DNA from: Chamaea fasciata
Lineage: Eukaryota; Chordata; Aves; Passeriformes; Sylviidae
DNA: 64,000 nucleotides
NCBI GenBank assembly: GCA_029207755.1
Contig: JARCOQ010000008.1
Coordinates: forward strand, 32,524,521-32,588,520
Direction of reading: 5' to 3'
This document shows, one piece after another, positions 51,725 through 64,000 of the stretch (position 1 is the stretch's first letter; every line of letters starts with the position of its first letter). The notes beneath the pieces are model-generated. The model was not told the origin of the DNA and searched no databases. It saw only the letters and a program-made list of their open reading frames with translations. Made by a program: the position numbers and the translations under genes.

Positions 51725-54700
51725 ACCCAGTTTTAAATACCTGGAATCACACTGCAATCTAACCTCTGCTCTGTATAAACTGGCTGAGAGAAATGCACCT
51801 TGGAGGATGTAGATCAAGAGAGGATTTAGTTAGCTTTCTCCTGCATCCTATTCTAGAAATTTATCTATGTTTCTAGGAGCATTACAACTATCCTGTAGAT
51901 TAAATACACTTCTTAAATAAGAAAAAAAAAAAAACCCACCCTATCTGTGGTTTAAGTTTACTCCAGTTTGACTCTTGTCAGCAGTCTTTAAATTTAGAGA
52001 AAATAAGCACATTTTAGCCATGGTAAGCATTTAAAACCAGTCCACAAAGGCACTGACTAAATTCTCACTTTTCCACATTAACTGTAAGAACTCTTTTTTA
52101 GTATCTACTACCCACGATGCAACACAAATAAATTTTCAACTCATGAACAAATAGAAATCTGTCAGACAGGAATATTTCCATTGAAATTCCTGGTAAATAT
52201 ACAAAATTTTTGATCAAAGTTCTTTAATTTTCTCTAGAACTTCAAAAAAATTTTAAGCAGCTCATCATATGAAGAAATGCATTGCAACAGTTTGTATTCA
52301 CCACGAAAAGTTTTCCAAGCAAATTAGAATCTATTTTATTTGATGGATTTTAACTTTTCCTTTCAGTGTGTGTGTGGAGAGAGTCATAGGTTTTGATGTA
52401 ATTATAGAAATGTAACTATATTTACAATTACATTTAAAAAAAGAGAAAAAGCCTACATTTAAAAAAAAAAAAAAGTTCCTATTTCAGAGGAAAGGAAACA
52501 ACTGGATCAGGGACCACAGGAGATTTTTGAAGATCAGAGATCCAGAATAATAAGTTAATAATCTTAAGGTAATAAGTCTAATAATCCAGAAGAACTGGAC
52601 TCTGAAGGGCGAGTGTAACTGTGTGAAAAGCAGGTAGATCCAGCTGGCTGGCACAGTCCCACACACCATACTGCCAACCCTTAAACATTTCCTGTCCTGG
52701 AATTCTTATCTGTAAAATAGGGTGCAAGTGCTTCCACAATGCAGGATGTTACACATGGGGAAAATCATTTTACCATAGGAAAGGATGGAGTAATTCTGCA
52801 AAGAGTGACAGCAGGCACCATCAACATCTAATTTGAATAAACTGTGCCATGCTATGACCTGCCTTTTATATTTCACATTGTCAAAGCCTTAACTTTTAGA
52901 ACTGCAAACTTTACCCCTGGAAAACAGAACCCCAATTAGAAACTAGCTGTAGGAGCTTTATGGCATTCCCACAGCTTAACAGTTGTGAGGGACTATTTTT
53001 ATACTGAAAGTATTTGAACAGACTTCTGAAAATCAAAGCAGATTTCCTTCTATGGAGAAATACAGCACGTCTTCAGAAGTGTATCGAGTGCTGAAAAAAG
53101 CATTCATTTTGAAAATAATTTTGCATTGTCCCTTAGCTTGCATTAGTATAGCGTAATTATAATTACTGAAACTGATGTCACTTGTGCACCCCACTGATCA
53201 GTTTCAAAGCTTGTTTTTGTCCTGCTGAAACCTCTAGAACACAAAAGCAGTGGGAGCCATGAATGCAAAGGTGACTATTTTAAGCATCCCTCATTTTAGC
53301 TCCCTTTGAAAAGTTATGAATTTGGAACAGAGAAAAATGATTCCATACAAAACTGTCAGCTGGACACCAAATAATGAATACATCCCAAAAAATTATAACA
53401 AAGAGCTATTAAAAATTACATTGGAACCTGGGTATCTGAGAACATAAAGTCAGCCTGAAACTTCTTTTTAAAAGCCCTATCTAGTATAACCACCTATCTG
53501 TGTTCCATTTTTTTATGAAGGTAAAAGAAGATATTTGCTTGGCATTTTCCTTGATATTCTTGTCTGGTTCCTCCTTTAACTCACAGGTGGTTGTCTTGCA
53601 ATGCTGCTCTTGAGGAAGATAAACAGAAAGAGAATAAATTCTCTTCACGTCTCCATTTGTGATTTAGAGACCTAAGGCTGCTACCCTGGTTGGAGCCCAT
53701 CCATACCTGACCAAAACCAAAACTGGAGATTTATTCTCATTTCTCTATGCATGGCTCTCCTGAACGTGCCAAGAATGGAACAAGGTGTGTGAGCACAGGA
53801 CCAGAAGAAATTCACACTTATGACATTTCATCTCATACGAAATGTTTGTTCTCCAGGCATTTTAATGAACTTAGAAATATGAAAACCAGGGAAGATCCAA
53901 ACTGAAAAGCATTGGCTGTTGAAAGATAATTAGTTGCCTTCACAGCCCTTTTCATCATCCCTATCGATTTCAGAGACAAGACACGTTTCAGGGCACCCCT
54001 ATTTAATTAGAAGGCTGGTGAGTAGCTCCAGAGCCAAAACAAGCTGCCAAGTACAATTAAGCAGGCTGCCAGAATACAGCACAATCTTAGAGATTTTCCT
54101 TTTATAAAGGGAGATTAGGAATGCACCATCCCAGACAGCTCAGTGACTTACTGGAGAAAATTTAAAACCTGGTTTTATGTATGTGTCAAAACAGAATTCC
54201 AATTTAAAGTTGCTTTTTAATGTAAAAAAAATTGAGATACCTCAACTGGCGGTGGGAAAGGACATCTGACCAGAATTCACCAGCCCATTTTAGCATGTAG
54301 GAGCCTGAGGACCTGTTCTCAGAATTTAAGCACACAGCACTTCATGCTAAGGACACCTCTACATACTTCTGCACAGCTGTTCCATATCCCTCTATTAAAT
54401 CTTTCTATTTAATCATCAGTTTTAACAAGTGAGACTATAATATCTGCAATTTAACATCATAAACTAGTAAAACTCTGACAAGAGGTGTTCCCACACTCGA
54501 AGAATCTGCAGTTTTAAAAACAAAAAATCATTTGCTGTCCCTTTTCTGGTCAGTATGTTCAAGAATCTCTTTATGTGGCACATTTGACAAAGCACCAAAA
54601 TTCACACCTGGAAGGATTATATTGGAATAAAATAACAGAGGGTAAATTGGGAAAATTATCACAATTATAATAAATCTTACTGGTCCATTTTGCTAATAAA

Positions 54701-56793
54701 CCTACAAAATGCCAAAACAACAATGGTCATCCTGAATCAGCAAGTTTATTCATAATTTAATCTCAGTACTGTCCTATCAATATTTATTTACATTTACTGT
54801 ATTGTCAGATAACCTGTGGCAGTTTATCACTCAGATTGTTACACTAAAAACTCATTTCTATGGTCAGATAATTTGAAATAAAGAGATGACCGAAAATGTT
54901 ACCTTGTTCATTCAGTTAGACCAAAGGGCAGACTTTATCACCTATTTCCGTGTATTCTATCATGGGTCGTGATCAAAGTAACATTAAAGTAACATTTCCA
55001 TCTCCGATAGGGAAAATTATGTTATTTGCACAAAGCAGTGAAATAGTCCAGGTAATTCAAGTAAAATGGATTGATTTCAGTTCACCAGCTAAAAGATAGC
55101 AGACCCTGGCTCTACTTATATAGATGCTGGAATGCCAGGAAATCTTCAAGTTTGAAGTGGATCACTAATGCTCCTTTAATATAAACCACCCAGCAATGAA
55201 AATTCACCCTTCTTGCACAAACTTAATTAAACAGTCAAGTTCTGAGCACAAACAATTCTGCTAAACAGATCAAAAGTCAGAAAGAAAAATAGAAAAATGT
55301 AAATCCTCTGTGCCGTATTTTATCTTTGTAAACTGAGATATGAACAAACCCTCGGGGGAGAGAAGCACCTGGCTGCTGGTTCTCTGTTGAATGTGACTGT
55401 AGGGAGGAATTGCAGGCCCTTCAGACAAATCTCTTCCTCAGACAATGTGTTAATCTCAACCATCTCTTGCTAAGGGCTGCAATAAAGAGCCCTGTCATCA
55501 ATCCTCCCCCGGTGCTGTGGCACGGGGATGCTCTGACAGCAAGGATGCCACAGACACACAGCACACATAAAACAGCTCTGCACCCAGGCTACAGCTCGAG
55601 GCCAAACCCAACGTGTCACATCAGCTGTGAGCTCCAAGTCATAAAGCAAAAATTAAAATGAAATGTGAGCCTTACTAACAAATTTCCTTTGTTCTGCGGT
55701 GTTTTTTTTTTTAACGAGCTCTGTTAGTAGCTTTTAAATGTGGTAATTCTAATTAAACCGTCTTGCAACATATTAGAACTGTTACCGTTTTCTCCCAATT
55801 GCAGGGTATTGAAAACAGGCAGCAACAGGAAATCAATCGTATCCAGCAATTCAAAGACTGGGAAGAGCTTCCCTGACAGACCCAGAGTTGTAAAACCAAA
55901 AGAAAACCCACTAAGTGATTGACATGCCACACTGCTCTGCATCTGCCCAACTTTAGCGTAATTGGCTTGACACATCTTCTGCTAATTCTGATCAAAGTAA
56001 CAGAGCACTTGCAATACTCTCTGATGAGATGAGCTTAACTTATTTGGACAGAAAACAGTCCAGATAATATCATAAAAAATGTGATGACAAGGCAGAGGGA
56101 AATTACAAAGTTGTACGCTACTACTTACAACATGTAATCATGTCAATAGAACTCAAACTACATCAATTATTTTTTTTCTGTTCCATGCACAACAACTCCA
56201 AGGAGCAAGCTCTTGGAAAGCCTTACAAACATATTCCCAGAATAAAACCCGGTGTGTTGAGCAATATATACATATTTTTTTAACATACAAAAAATTCTGC
56301 CGTTGATCTTTTTGCTTTTCTTTCCTGTTATGCAGCCTTTGAAACTAAGATGAGATTGTTATGTGTCAGTATACAGGGAATGTTTAAAGCAGAGTTGATA
56401 TGCACCTCACTTGAAGTCCAAATGACTTTTCAGTGGAAGACACTAAGCACCAACAATCCATGGAATCATCTAAAATATCCTGACTTTATTTTTCTGAAAT
56501 AAGCATTGTCTCCAAAAATCCAGATTCAAGATTTCTGCTGTTGCCCTTCTGAAAATGGATGTAACTTTAAACGGGTTAAAATGTCTTCCACAATCATCAC
56601 ACAGCAAAAGTTTTAAAAATTTTTGACAACACCCTATTTTTTAAACATTTTTTCAGATTATTGACAGCAGAAACCCCCAAACACACAGACATGAGCACAC
56701 ACACACTTTTATCATTCTTAGGTCTTCATCTGCTCTCCTTTCAGATATCAGCCAATATCTACTCATTCTCTGGCTCCACATATCAGTAATGAT

Positions 56794-56815
56794 GGGTTTG
56801 GGTTGGGTTTTTGGG
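56794..56815 (+). other. G-quadruplex-type motif
   Basis: Four GGG runs separated by loops of 3, 2 and 5 T (GGGTTTGGGTTGGG, then TTTTTGGG) fit the standard G3+N1-7 rule. The G-rich strand is the plus strand, so it is on the template strand for TMEM163 and the transcript would carry the C-rich version. Confidence 0.75.
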
Positions 56816-57095
56816 TTTTTTTTCATTTCTAAATCATGTTGAGAATACCTGCTGGTTTAAAAAAGGAAGAAAACTAGAATTACTAACACCAGACTGCTGG
56901 ACTTGTATTTCTAAAAAACCCAGTCACCAATTCTGACCCTTGAGCCTGAGATTAATTTAGTAGAAGTGGCGGGTTTAGTGATGCCTGAGCACTGCAGCAC
57001 TTCAGATTGAGCAAAGATGTCAGGCTCACCATTCCCACCGTGCCAGATTTGGTGTTCTCCTTCCTTGGCAAGGAGAGGCTGTGGTCCTCCTCGGG

Positions 57096-57130
57096 TGATG
57101 CACCAGTGCAGCCCTGATGCACCAGTGCAG
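57096..57130. repeat. 16-bp direct repeat in a GC-rich pocket
   Basis: TGATGCACCAGTGCAG occurs at 57096-57111 and again at 57115-57130, separated by CCC. The surrounding 57.05-57.42 kb is GC-richer, with around ten CpGs. Confidence 0.9.
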
Positions 57131-58949
57131 AGTCCCCGAATGACGCAAACCCCGCTGCCCCCGGGGGTTCCACCCGTGACTTCCCTCGCCTGCTCCCTGA
57201 TGAGGGAGGCACATTCCTTCTGCAAAGCCTCCCAAGCCAAACCAGGTATTTCACATTCAGTGACAGCTCTGTGTTAGCTCAGCCACTGCTCCCGATGAGC
57301 TCCCAGCCTCCCCCGCAGGTGAGACATCTCTTTGACAAGTTTACAAGTTATTGTATTGTTTTCCCTGGGCTGCTCTTACTCATCCTTCCAGCTCCCCGGT
57401 GGTCAGGGCCAGACGACAGTGCTAAGTCTGCTTTGCAGTAGCACAAAACAAGTTCATTCAGCCACTTTAAGAGAAAAATCAAGAATAAAAAAAATCAGCA
57501 GTGTAAAATGAACGTAAATGATCTGCAGTTAGTGCTTGCAAGCACACAAGTTAGTTATCGCTGTAGTCCTGTTATAGAAGAGTCCAACAAATATTTTCCC
57601 TCTACCCCCAAGCATATTGGCTCAGGAGATACCATTGCAACATTCAAAAAAAGCAGATTATGCTATTATGTTAATAGTAGCTTACTTTTGGAAAGCAGAA
57701 AGAACAAGTTAGTTTTTGTCACCTGTGCAAAGAGAATTACAGCGAGTTCCAGAGTGCTCTGAATTCACCTCACTGTGTATTTCATGGTAACTTGATTGCA
57801 TACGTAGAAGATAAAGAGTCCAGTGTCTTCAGACTGTGTAAATTCACACCAAGTTCCTCAGATACGCTTGTTTATTTATACTACTGGATTATCTTATCTT
57901 CATACAACTGTCTGTGTTTGTAACACTCAGCCGAATTTTAAAATCTCCCATTTTGAATGGAGTGTAGTAAAGAAGTCTAAAAATTTCCATGGAAATTATT
58001 GAGATAACTTAATCAGTTATAGTGCTGGCTAAAAGAATACTTACAAGAGAAAACATTATTTTGCAAATATTTGTTTGAAATGCTGAAAAATAAAATCCTT
58101 TCTTCAAATGAGAATTTTAACAGCTTAAGTATCCTGATTACTTCCTTCTGCATACTATCTCTTTAAAAATATGCTGCCATACGCTACTTCATTCTGCCAA
58201 AAAATAAAATAAAGAAAAGGCAATTGAAAGGAAACTCCACAGAGAAAAAAAAAATTAATTCAGAGCTATAGCTGAGGCTCCTCTGGGGTAGGAAGTAGGA
58301 ATGACACAGCTGCTCCAGATGGAAGCAATGAGATTAGTCACAGTTCACACATAGTCTTAAGCTCTTGCTTAAGAACAATTCAAGTTCTTCTGCAGCAAGA
58401 TTTTATCCATGTACAGGAAAGGAGGTGACCACTCTGAACATACACAGTGCAGCCAGGTAGTTCTAATAATGTTTGTGAAATGGATTTTCAATCTCCCATG
58501 TGTCACAAAGCTCTTATGACACAGAAAGCAATCTTTATAATATGCATATATCTATAAGCTCATCAGTTCAAAGAAAATAATTATTTATTTCTGGTGTCCT
58601 CTGCATTTTTTTTTTTATAAATATAAGACAAAAAACAAAGGGCCTGGTACAGGATTAGTCACTAGGTACCCCACAATACCTTCTGTGGCATATTAGTGCT
58701 GCATTTTGTATTTTGAGTTACCACCCACAAGACTGTACAAACTGTCCAGGAGGGACCTTGGGGCACAACTCTCCCAGCTACGTTATCCAAAACTCTGGTA
58801 CACAAATGACTTCTTGGAATGACAGTTCACTTTCCACAGACATTGCAAACTGATATAATCAAAGTCCTGAACATTCTTTGATGGATCCTGGTCACAACGA
58901 GGGAAATTCAGAGGAGGAAAGGATCAAAAGCCTAAATGATAAAGATTCT

Positions 58950-58976
58950 ATTTTTTTTCTTTTTTTTTTTTTTTTC
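58950..58976. repeat. Poly-T tract
   Basis: A T-run interrupted by a single C, ending TTTTTCC. No adjoining retroposed body was recognised. Confidence 0.85.
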
Positions 58977-61900
58977 CTTCACATGCATGCTTTTCCCAGG
59001 AATGCACAGCAAAAGCATCCCTCTTTTCTATAAAGGACTTCTTTGGAATTTGTTTTTGTCATAAGACATAAGAGGAACAAAATGACAGATCCTTACCTGG
59101 CCAGCTGTGTGTTAAAGCCAACATTTATTCCTACCTGATTTCACTGTGAGAGTTGCGCTTTGATTTAACAAAATCAACAGGCTACAAACTTTACAGCGGG
59201 GGTTATGACCAAACTCACTCACTGGCATGGCTTTTAATATTCATCCAATTTCCAGCCCAGAAGAAATACCTGTGTTCACCTGGTTTCATACAATTATAAT
59301 TATCTATAAAATTAATCTTGCCCATTAGCAGCTCAAATAATTCCTCCCCGTGGCTCTGACTGGCACCCACACTGTCCAAGGTTGGCTCCCCTGTGCTGGG
59401 GTGGCCCAGATCTCATTTCACATTGACACAGCACCAGCCCACAGCTGGGACCTCACTGGTTATCTGAGCAGAGATCTGATAATCACTGACTCGCATGCAT
59501 TTGCAGAACACTTTCATTAACACTAATTTAATTGGAAATACTTTCAATATCAGAGTCTCAATAGATTATGACTTGTTGGGGTGTGATACTGATGAAGTAG
59601 GGTCCAAAATAAGTCACTTCCTTAAGAACTGGGTAATGACCTTTGACCAGTTGTTGCTTTTACTGCAAATGAAGCATTTACTCAAAAGCAAATGCAATAA
59701 AGGAGTAAAAGGTGCCTATCCAGAGTTATTAAGTAAATGTGATGGCAAGAACTTCAAATAAAATTTTGAATTATTTTCGTTCATGCTGTACATTAATACA
59801 AATTATTCTCTCAATTGTTTCTGCTAATATTTCATGTCATGGAACAAGAAGCAGTGATTATTCGATCCATATCTTTGATGTTCTTTAACAAATTCAGGAT
59901 TAAAAGTCTGCAGCTTTATACTGACGCAAATGGAATCAATGAATTCTTCAATTCTACTGTGAGAGAAATTGTAAAAACAGGTGTTGGCATTTGGGAGCTG
60001 CAGTACTGAACAGAGGCCAGATGATTAATTTCATGACAGGTACCATGGAGAGCGGTCTCAGAAAGAAAAGTTCATTGAGACAGCTAGAAGAATATCTGCA
60101 CAAACAAATGGAAACAATTTTATAAACACTTAGCAAGATTAGACATTTAAGATTCATTCATATTGGCTGTTTATGCCAATCTAGTTTCCCTATATAATTC
60201 AGGTTCCACCTATCTAAAATACACAGTCTTTATCATTTATAGATAGAACTAGTTTGGCAGATTTAGAAAGAAGTCTGAATTGGCATCCAGCAATAACCAG
60301 ATTCAGATTTTTACATCTTAAGAAAAGGTTTATTACAGTCACTTTGATTATTTGCAAATTTGGATCTAACAATAGTCAGGGGCTGGTCCTTTAACACTCT
60401 GTGATGTTCAGACAAATTCCCAGAAAAGTAAAAAAATCTGCTGGTGTTAATTTTTTTTTTTTTAAATCTCTGACAGCTGACCTGAAATGGATGTACAGCA
60501 TCTGTTTCCTCTCAGCACCACTTTAAATTTGTACAGTTCCATACCAAGAACATTTTCAATTCCCTATAAAATTAACTCTGTGGGAAAGTTCTGATCCATA
60601 GGCAAAATAACTGTCAAAATAAAGCGAACCAGTAAGGTACTGGTTCATCCTTAAACTTCAAAAGAACTACTTAAGAATCCATGTAAAAGTTTATCACAGC
60701 AAGGTTCATGAAAATATCCTTTCTTCCTTAAAGAAACCCTAATGTAGCTTGAAGAGCAATGTGTAACTCACCTTTTATTTTACAACCAGACAAATACTGT
60801 CTGAATAAAAATATCTAGAAACAGCATCAAAGGAAACCCTGCATAATGTCATTACACAGGTTTGTAGAGATTATTATAAACATTAAAAGACAGAGGAGTG
60901 TCTGTATAGCAAGTCCTGCAGAGAAAAGGTGATTTCCTGAAGAGTTTGGTCAATTAATGATACACCTTGATGTTACTTTAAAGATGCAGGTCCCCTCTGT
61001 AATAGATTTTAGTGCAATGTGTTTCTTGTGACTCACAACTCCATTATCAGAACATGGAAATTACACAAATATGTATCCTTATTTCCCCTTTGGCTTCTTT
61101 TGGAAGTACTGCAGAACAAACACCATCCCCAAAGCTGCTCAAGTACTGAAAAACAGTAAAAACAACTGGCCTAAACCTCTCCCTCAACCCCTAAGTGTTA
61201 CTAAGGATTTGAAAAGCTGTAAGGAAGTACAAAGCAGAATTCACGTCTAATCAAATGCAAACTAGCCACCTGTTTACACCTTGCAACTAAAGAAAAGGGA
61301 AGTTTAGCTCAGGAAAGGTGCTGAACAAATGCTTCCCTGTGTTTCCCATGTGTGTGTAGGCACAATTACACATGCATTGGGAGGAGGGAAGGTAAACTGA
61401 ACTGAGCTGACAGATATGGCATCGGTGACATTTGTGGGAACACAGAATGGAAGAAGCAGAGCTGGCCTGAGCCACCAGAGACAGGAACAGTCACACTTGT
61501 CAGCACCCATCACCAGCATGTCCTTGTGTCACCGGCAGAAAACGCTTCAAAGGGGGGAAAACAAGGGGAGTTGAGTGGAGGCTTAAAAAACCTCTTCAAA
61601 CTCACCCCGCAAGGCCAGCTGCTCCTCTTCCCACCTCCCACAGCACCTGCTGCCCGGGCAGAGCAGGAGCAGCACAGCTCAGCTCCTGAGGCGAGAGGCT
61701 CAAAACCACAGGTGAGGTTTGGCTCCAGCCTGGGCAAGGCTGAGACCTGCTCCATCCATCCTGCCACATCTTCATCTGTTGCCACGACAACGCTGACTTC
61801 TCCCCATGCTGGGAACTGCTCTTACTTTAAATATTGTATAAATGAACATAAATCTTGAATATATCCCATGCAGCTATTGTTTGTGGAATGGGGGCAGTAT

Positions 61901-63881
61901 TCCTCTTCGTTTTATTAGAGGAAGAAGTATTACACAGATCAGTCATTCTGTTGCCCACTGAACATTGAAGAATTTCAACAGTGCGAACCAGAAAAAATGT
62001 TAATATTTTTTATGAGAAGCAGCATAGTAAGGAGTTCTGTATCTTGAGCACAGACAAGGGCAGTTCCAACTAATTTTCACTCTTGAAAAATTCAGGTGTA
62101 TCAGAAAGCAAGACTTCCACAATAACTTATTTACAACTAAGAAACTTTAAGGGTGTCAAGTAAATTTTTTTATCAAATGTCTCAATATTCTAAAGTGAGT
62201 ATTTTGTGGAGCTTTTCAATTAACAGTTTTGGATATTTTAATTTTTAATTCCTTTTGGATATTAATCATAAACATTGAATAGTTTTTTAGGATAATAATA
62301 CTCCTATCTAAGTGCGTTTCAAAGCACGCACTTGTAAACCTGTAACAGTGACTCCATTATTTTTAATTCTACATTCACAAAAGTATTTGAGACAAACCTA
62401 GAAATAAATTAAATCCTTCTAGTTTCCTGTTTGATTAAAATAATTTAAGAACAAATATGCAAACAAAGAGAAAAAAGAACAGCCAGTCCATTTAAAAAAT
62501 CAGTTTTCCACAGCAAAAGGCCTATGAAGGCATTCACATAGGTATGATAATGTAAAACCACCCACAACAGAAACCAACCTCCCCTCCCTTCCATGCAGAG
62601 AGTATGAAGCTTCTACTAAGGTCTGATAACACATATTTATACTTTTTATTACTTATGCACATATATTGCAGGATCAGATGACACTGGGGAGCAGGGTATT
62701 TTTGTTGGCAAATACACAGCAACGTTGTAAAGACCTATAAGGAAATGAATTAAATAAGGTCAGACTCATCTTTAATCATTCCCTACATTTCATTTATAGA
62801 TAGGCAGATAGACAGATATTTCATCTTCTCATGTTTCTTTCAGGCCCACTTTTGGTGGCTGCTGTAGCATTTAAACAGAGTTAATCAGTTCCCTCCACAG
62901 AAAGGCAAGCACTATAAACAGAGCTGCGGGGCTCAAGGGATGTTCAGCAAATGTGTTCAATCAACACTTGCTCCTCCTGGAATTAAGAGGATGTGCCTCT
63001 GCATCACATTCAGCCCTTGTCTGCTGTTTGAGCAGCGTGGGGACCTCTGCCTGTGCCACGGTGAGATTTGGATTAAAGGGAAAAGGCCAAGGGGTTGTTC
63101 CAAAACCGGATTGCAACGCCCAGTTTCCATCTAATGAGGATTATCTCATTTGCATTTGAAAAGCCGCACCCACCCCAAACTCGCAGAGTCACAAAAGGAG
63201 ACACGTGTAAGAGCTGCCGCTGGGGAGGCAGCAGAGATTTCAGTTTACTCTCCCAGGACCCTTAATCCATATGAACGCATCGGGTATCATCACTGAAATA
63301 AAGATTTTTATTAAGCAAACTAATACAATCTTGAAACATAATATTATCCCTTTTTTTTCTGATTAAATTAATTTTAATAGAAAATACCAAGCTTACGAGC
63401 ACAGCAATTGTTGGCACATGAGACGGTGCAAAATTTGCTGCTCTTAAATATGATGGCAAAAAAAAAAAGCCATTTATTCATAATTAGCATTAAAGAAAGG
63501 ATCCTGATGAATGTCACCAATAAATATCAGGTGGAAGTCCTGATCCTGTAAACTACCACACAGAAATTGGCAATTTCAGCCATATCTCCTTTAAACTGGC
63601 TAAGATTACCCAAATTCTTACATGTAACACTCTCTCTCACTATTTTAGTTGATTAGAGGTTAATTCTGAAAAGACTTAGAGCCTTCCCAACCTATCACTT
63701 TACACCCCTGAAATCCTTTAAGGAAAGACCACAGGGCCATTGTGCACACAGACACATAGGTTCCTTTCATCTCTAGAGCCAAGCTGCATGACTACAATTT
63801 CCCACTAATTAGATCATCTTTCAGAGGATTATTTGCTAATCATCCTCAGCAGGTTTTTTCAGCATATGAAAAAATTTACAG

Positions 63882-63915
63882 AAGAAAGAAAGAAAAAAAA
63901 AAGAAAGAAAAAAGA
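63882..63915. repeat. (GAAA)n-type purine tract
   Basis: GAAGAAAGAAAGAAAAAAAAAAGAAAGAAAAAAGAA is a degenerate GAAA simple repeat near the right edge of the window. Confidence 0.85.
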
Positions 63916-64000
63916 ATACTGAGACTTCTCTGAGAAACCTGAAGTGTTACATGGAGAGCAATATGGGAATACCCCAGAGATGCTCTGGAATCCCTCAGCC

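Larger units (their letters stand above)
43780..64000 (-). other. TMEM163: TMEM163 intron 2, 3' portion (continues off the window)
   Basis: More than 20 kb upstream of exon 3 contains no sequence that could encode the expected exon 2 helix (conserved YRKKALWVSWF-type start) in the right phase. This part of the gene is therefore read as a long intron. Visible contents are one CR1 copy (44.5-44.9 kb), TTA/TTG-rich and polypurine tracts, a GC-richer pocket near 57.0-57.4 kb, a G-quadruplex motif at 56.8 kb, T-runs near 58.95 kb and a GAAA-rich tract at 63.88 kb. Confidence 0.75.

Noticed and set aside
56794..56815. Interstitial telomeric repeat
   Set aside because: The runs are GGGTTT/GGGTT with irregular spacing, not TTAGGG units.
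61510..61858. Opposed open frames of 91-110 codons in a GC-richer patch
   Set aside because: They were considered as a possible TMEM163 exon 1 or 2. The peptides (Ser/Ala/Pro-rich) do not contain the conserved N-terminal or TM1 sequence, and no correct donor phase exists.
1..64000. CRISPR arrays, tRNA or rRNA genes, intact endogenous retroviruses or DNA transposons
   Set aside because: No regularly spaced repeats, cloverleaf-type sequence, long gag/pol-like frames or paired terminal repeats were found on either strand.

Overview
The window is a vertebrate nuclear segment, almost certainly avian and possibly passerine. It is AT-rich and intron-dominated, with no bacterial-style ORFs. Its recognisable interspersed repeats are 3' ends of CR1 retrotransposons, the dominant repeat of birds. 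Everything that can be supported as protein coding belongs to one gene on the minus strand, TMEM163 (transmembrane protein 163, synaptic vesicle protein SV31), a zinc transporter related to the cation diffusion facilitator (CDF/SLC30) family.

Layout from left to right: 1-9.3 kb is apparently intergenic, with one CR1 tail and a GC-richer block at 5.4-6.6 kb. About 9.33-10.33 kb is the probable TMEM163 3' UTR. The last six coding exons follow, read right to left: 43736-43779, 42505-42596, 28941-29037, 15192-15303, 11725-11866 and 10329-10389. Every junction has GT/AG ends and the reading frame is kept across all of them. The joined exons encode 181 residues ending in the family's C-terminus (RQTRHYEMFE, then stop). 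From remembered family facts the full protein is about 289 residues in eight exons. The first ~108 residues (exons 1 and 2, promoter) are therefore not here and should lie beyond position 64000. The stretch 43780-64000 reads as part of a very long intron 2.

The exons cover the end of the first membrane helix through the last, including both intramembrane aspartates linked to zinc handling. The introns hold three more CR1 fragments, simple repeats, a 144-bp tandem duplication in intron 4, a CpG-island-like pocket in intron 5 and a G-quadruplex motif in intron 2. I found no RNA gene, CRISPR array, intact mobile element, second gene or convincing new biological system. The noncoding oddities listed are candidates for comparative checking only.
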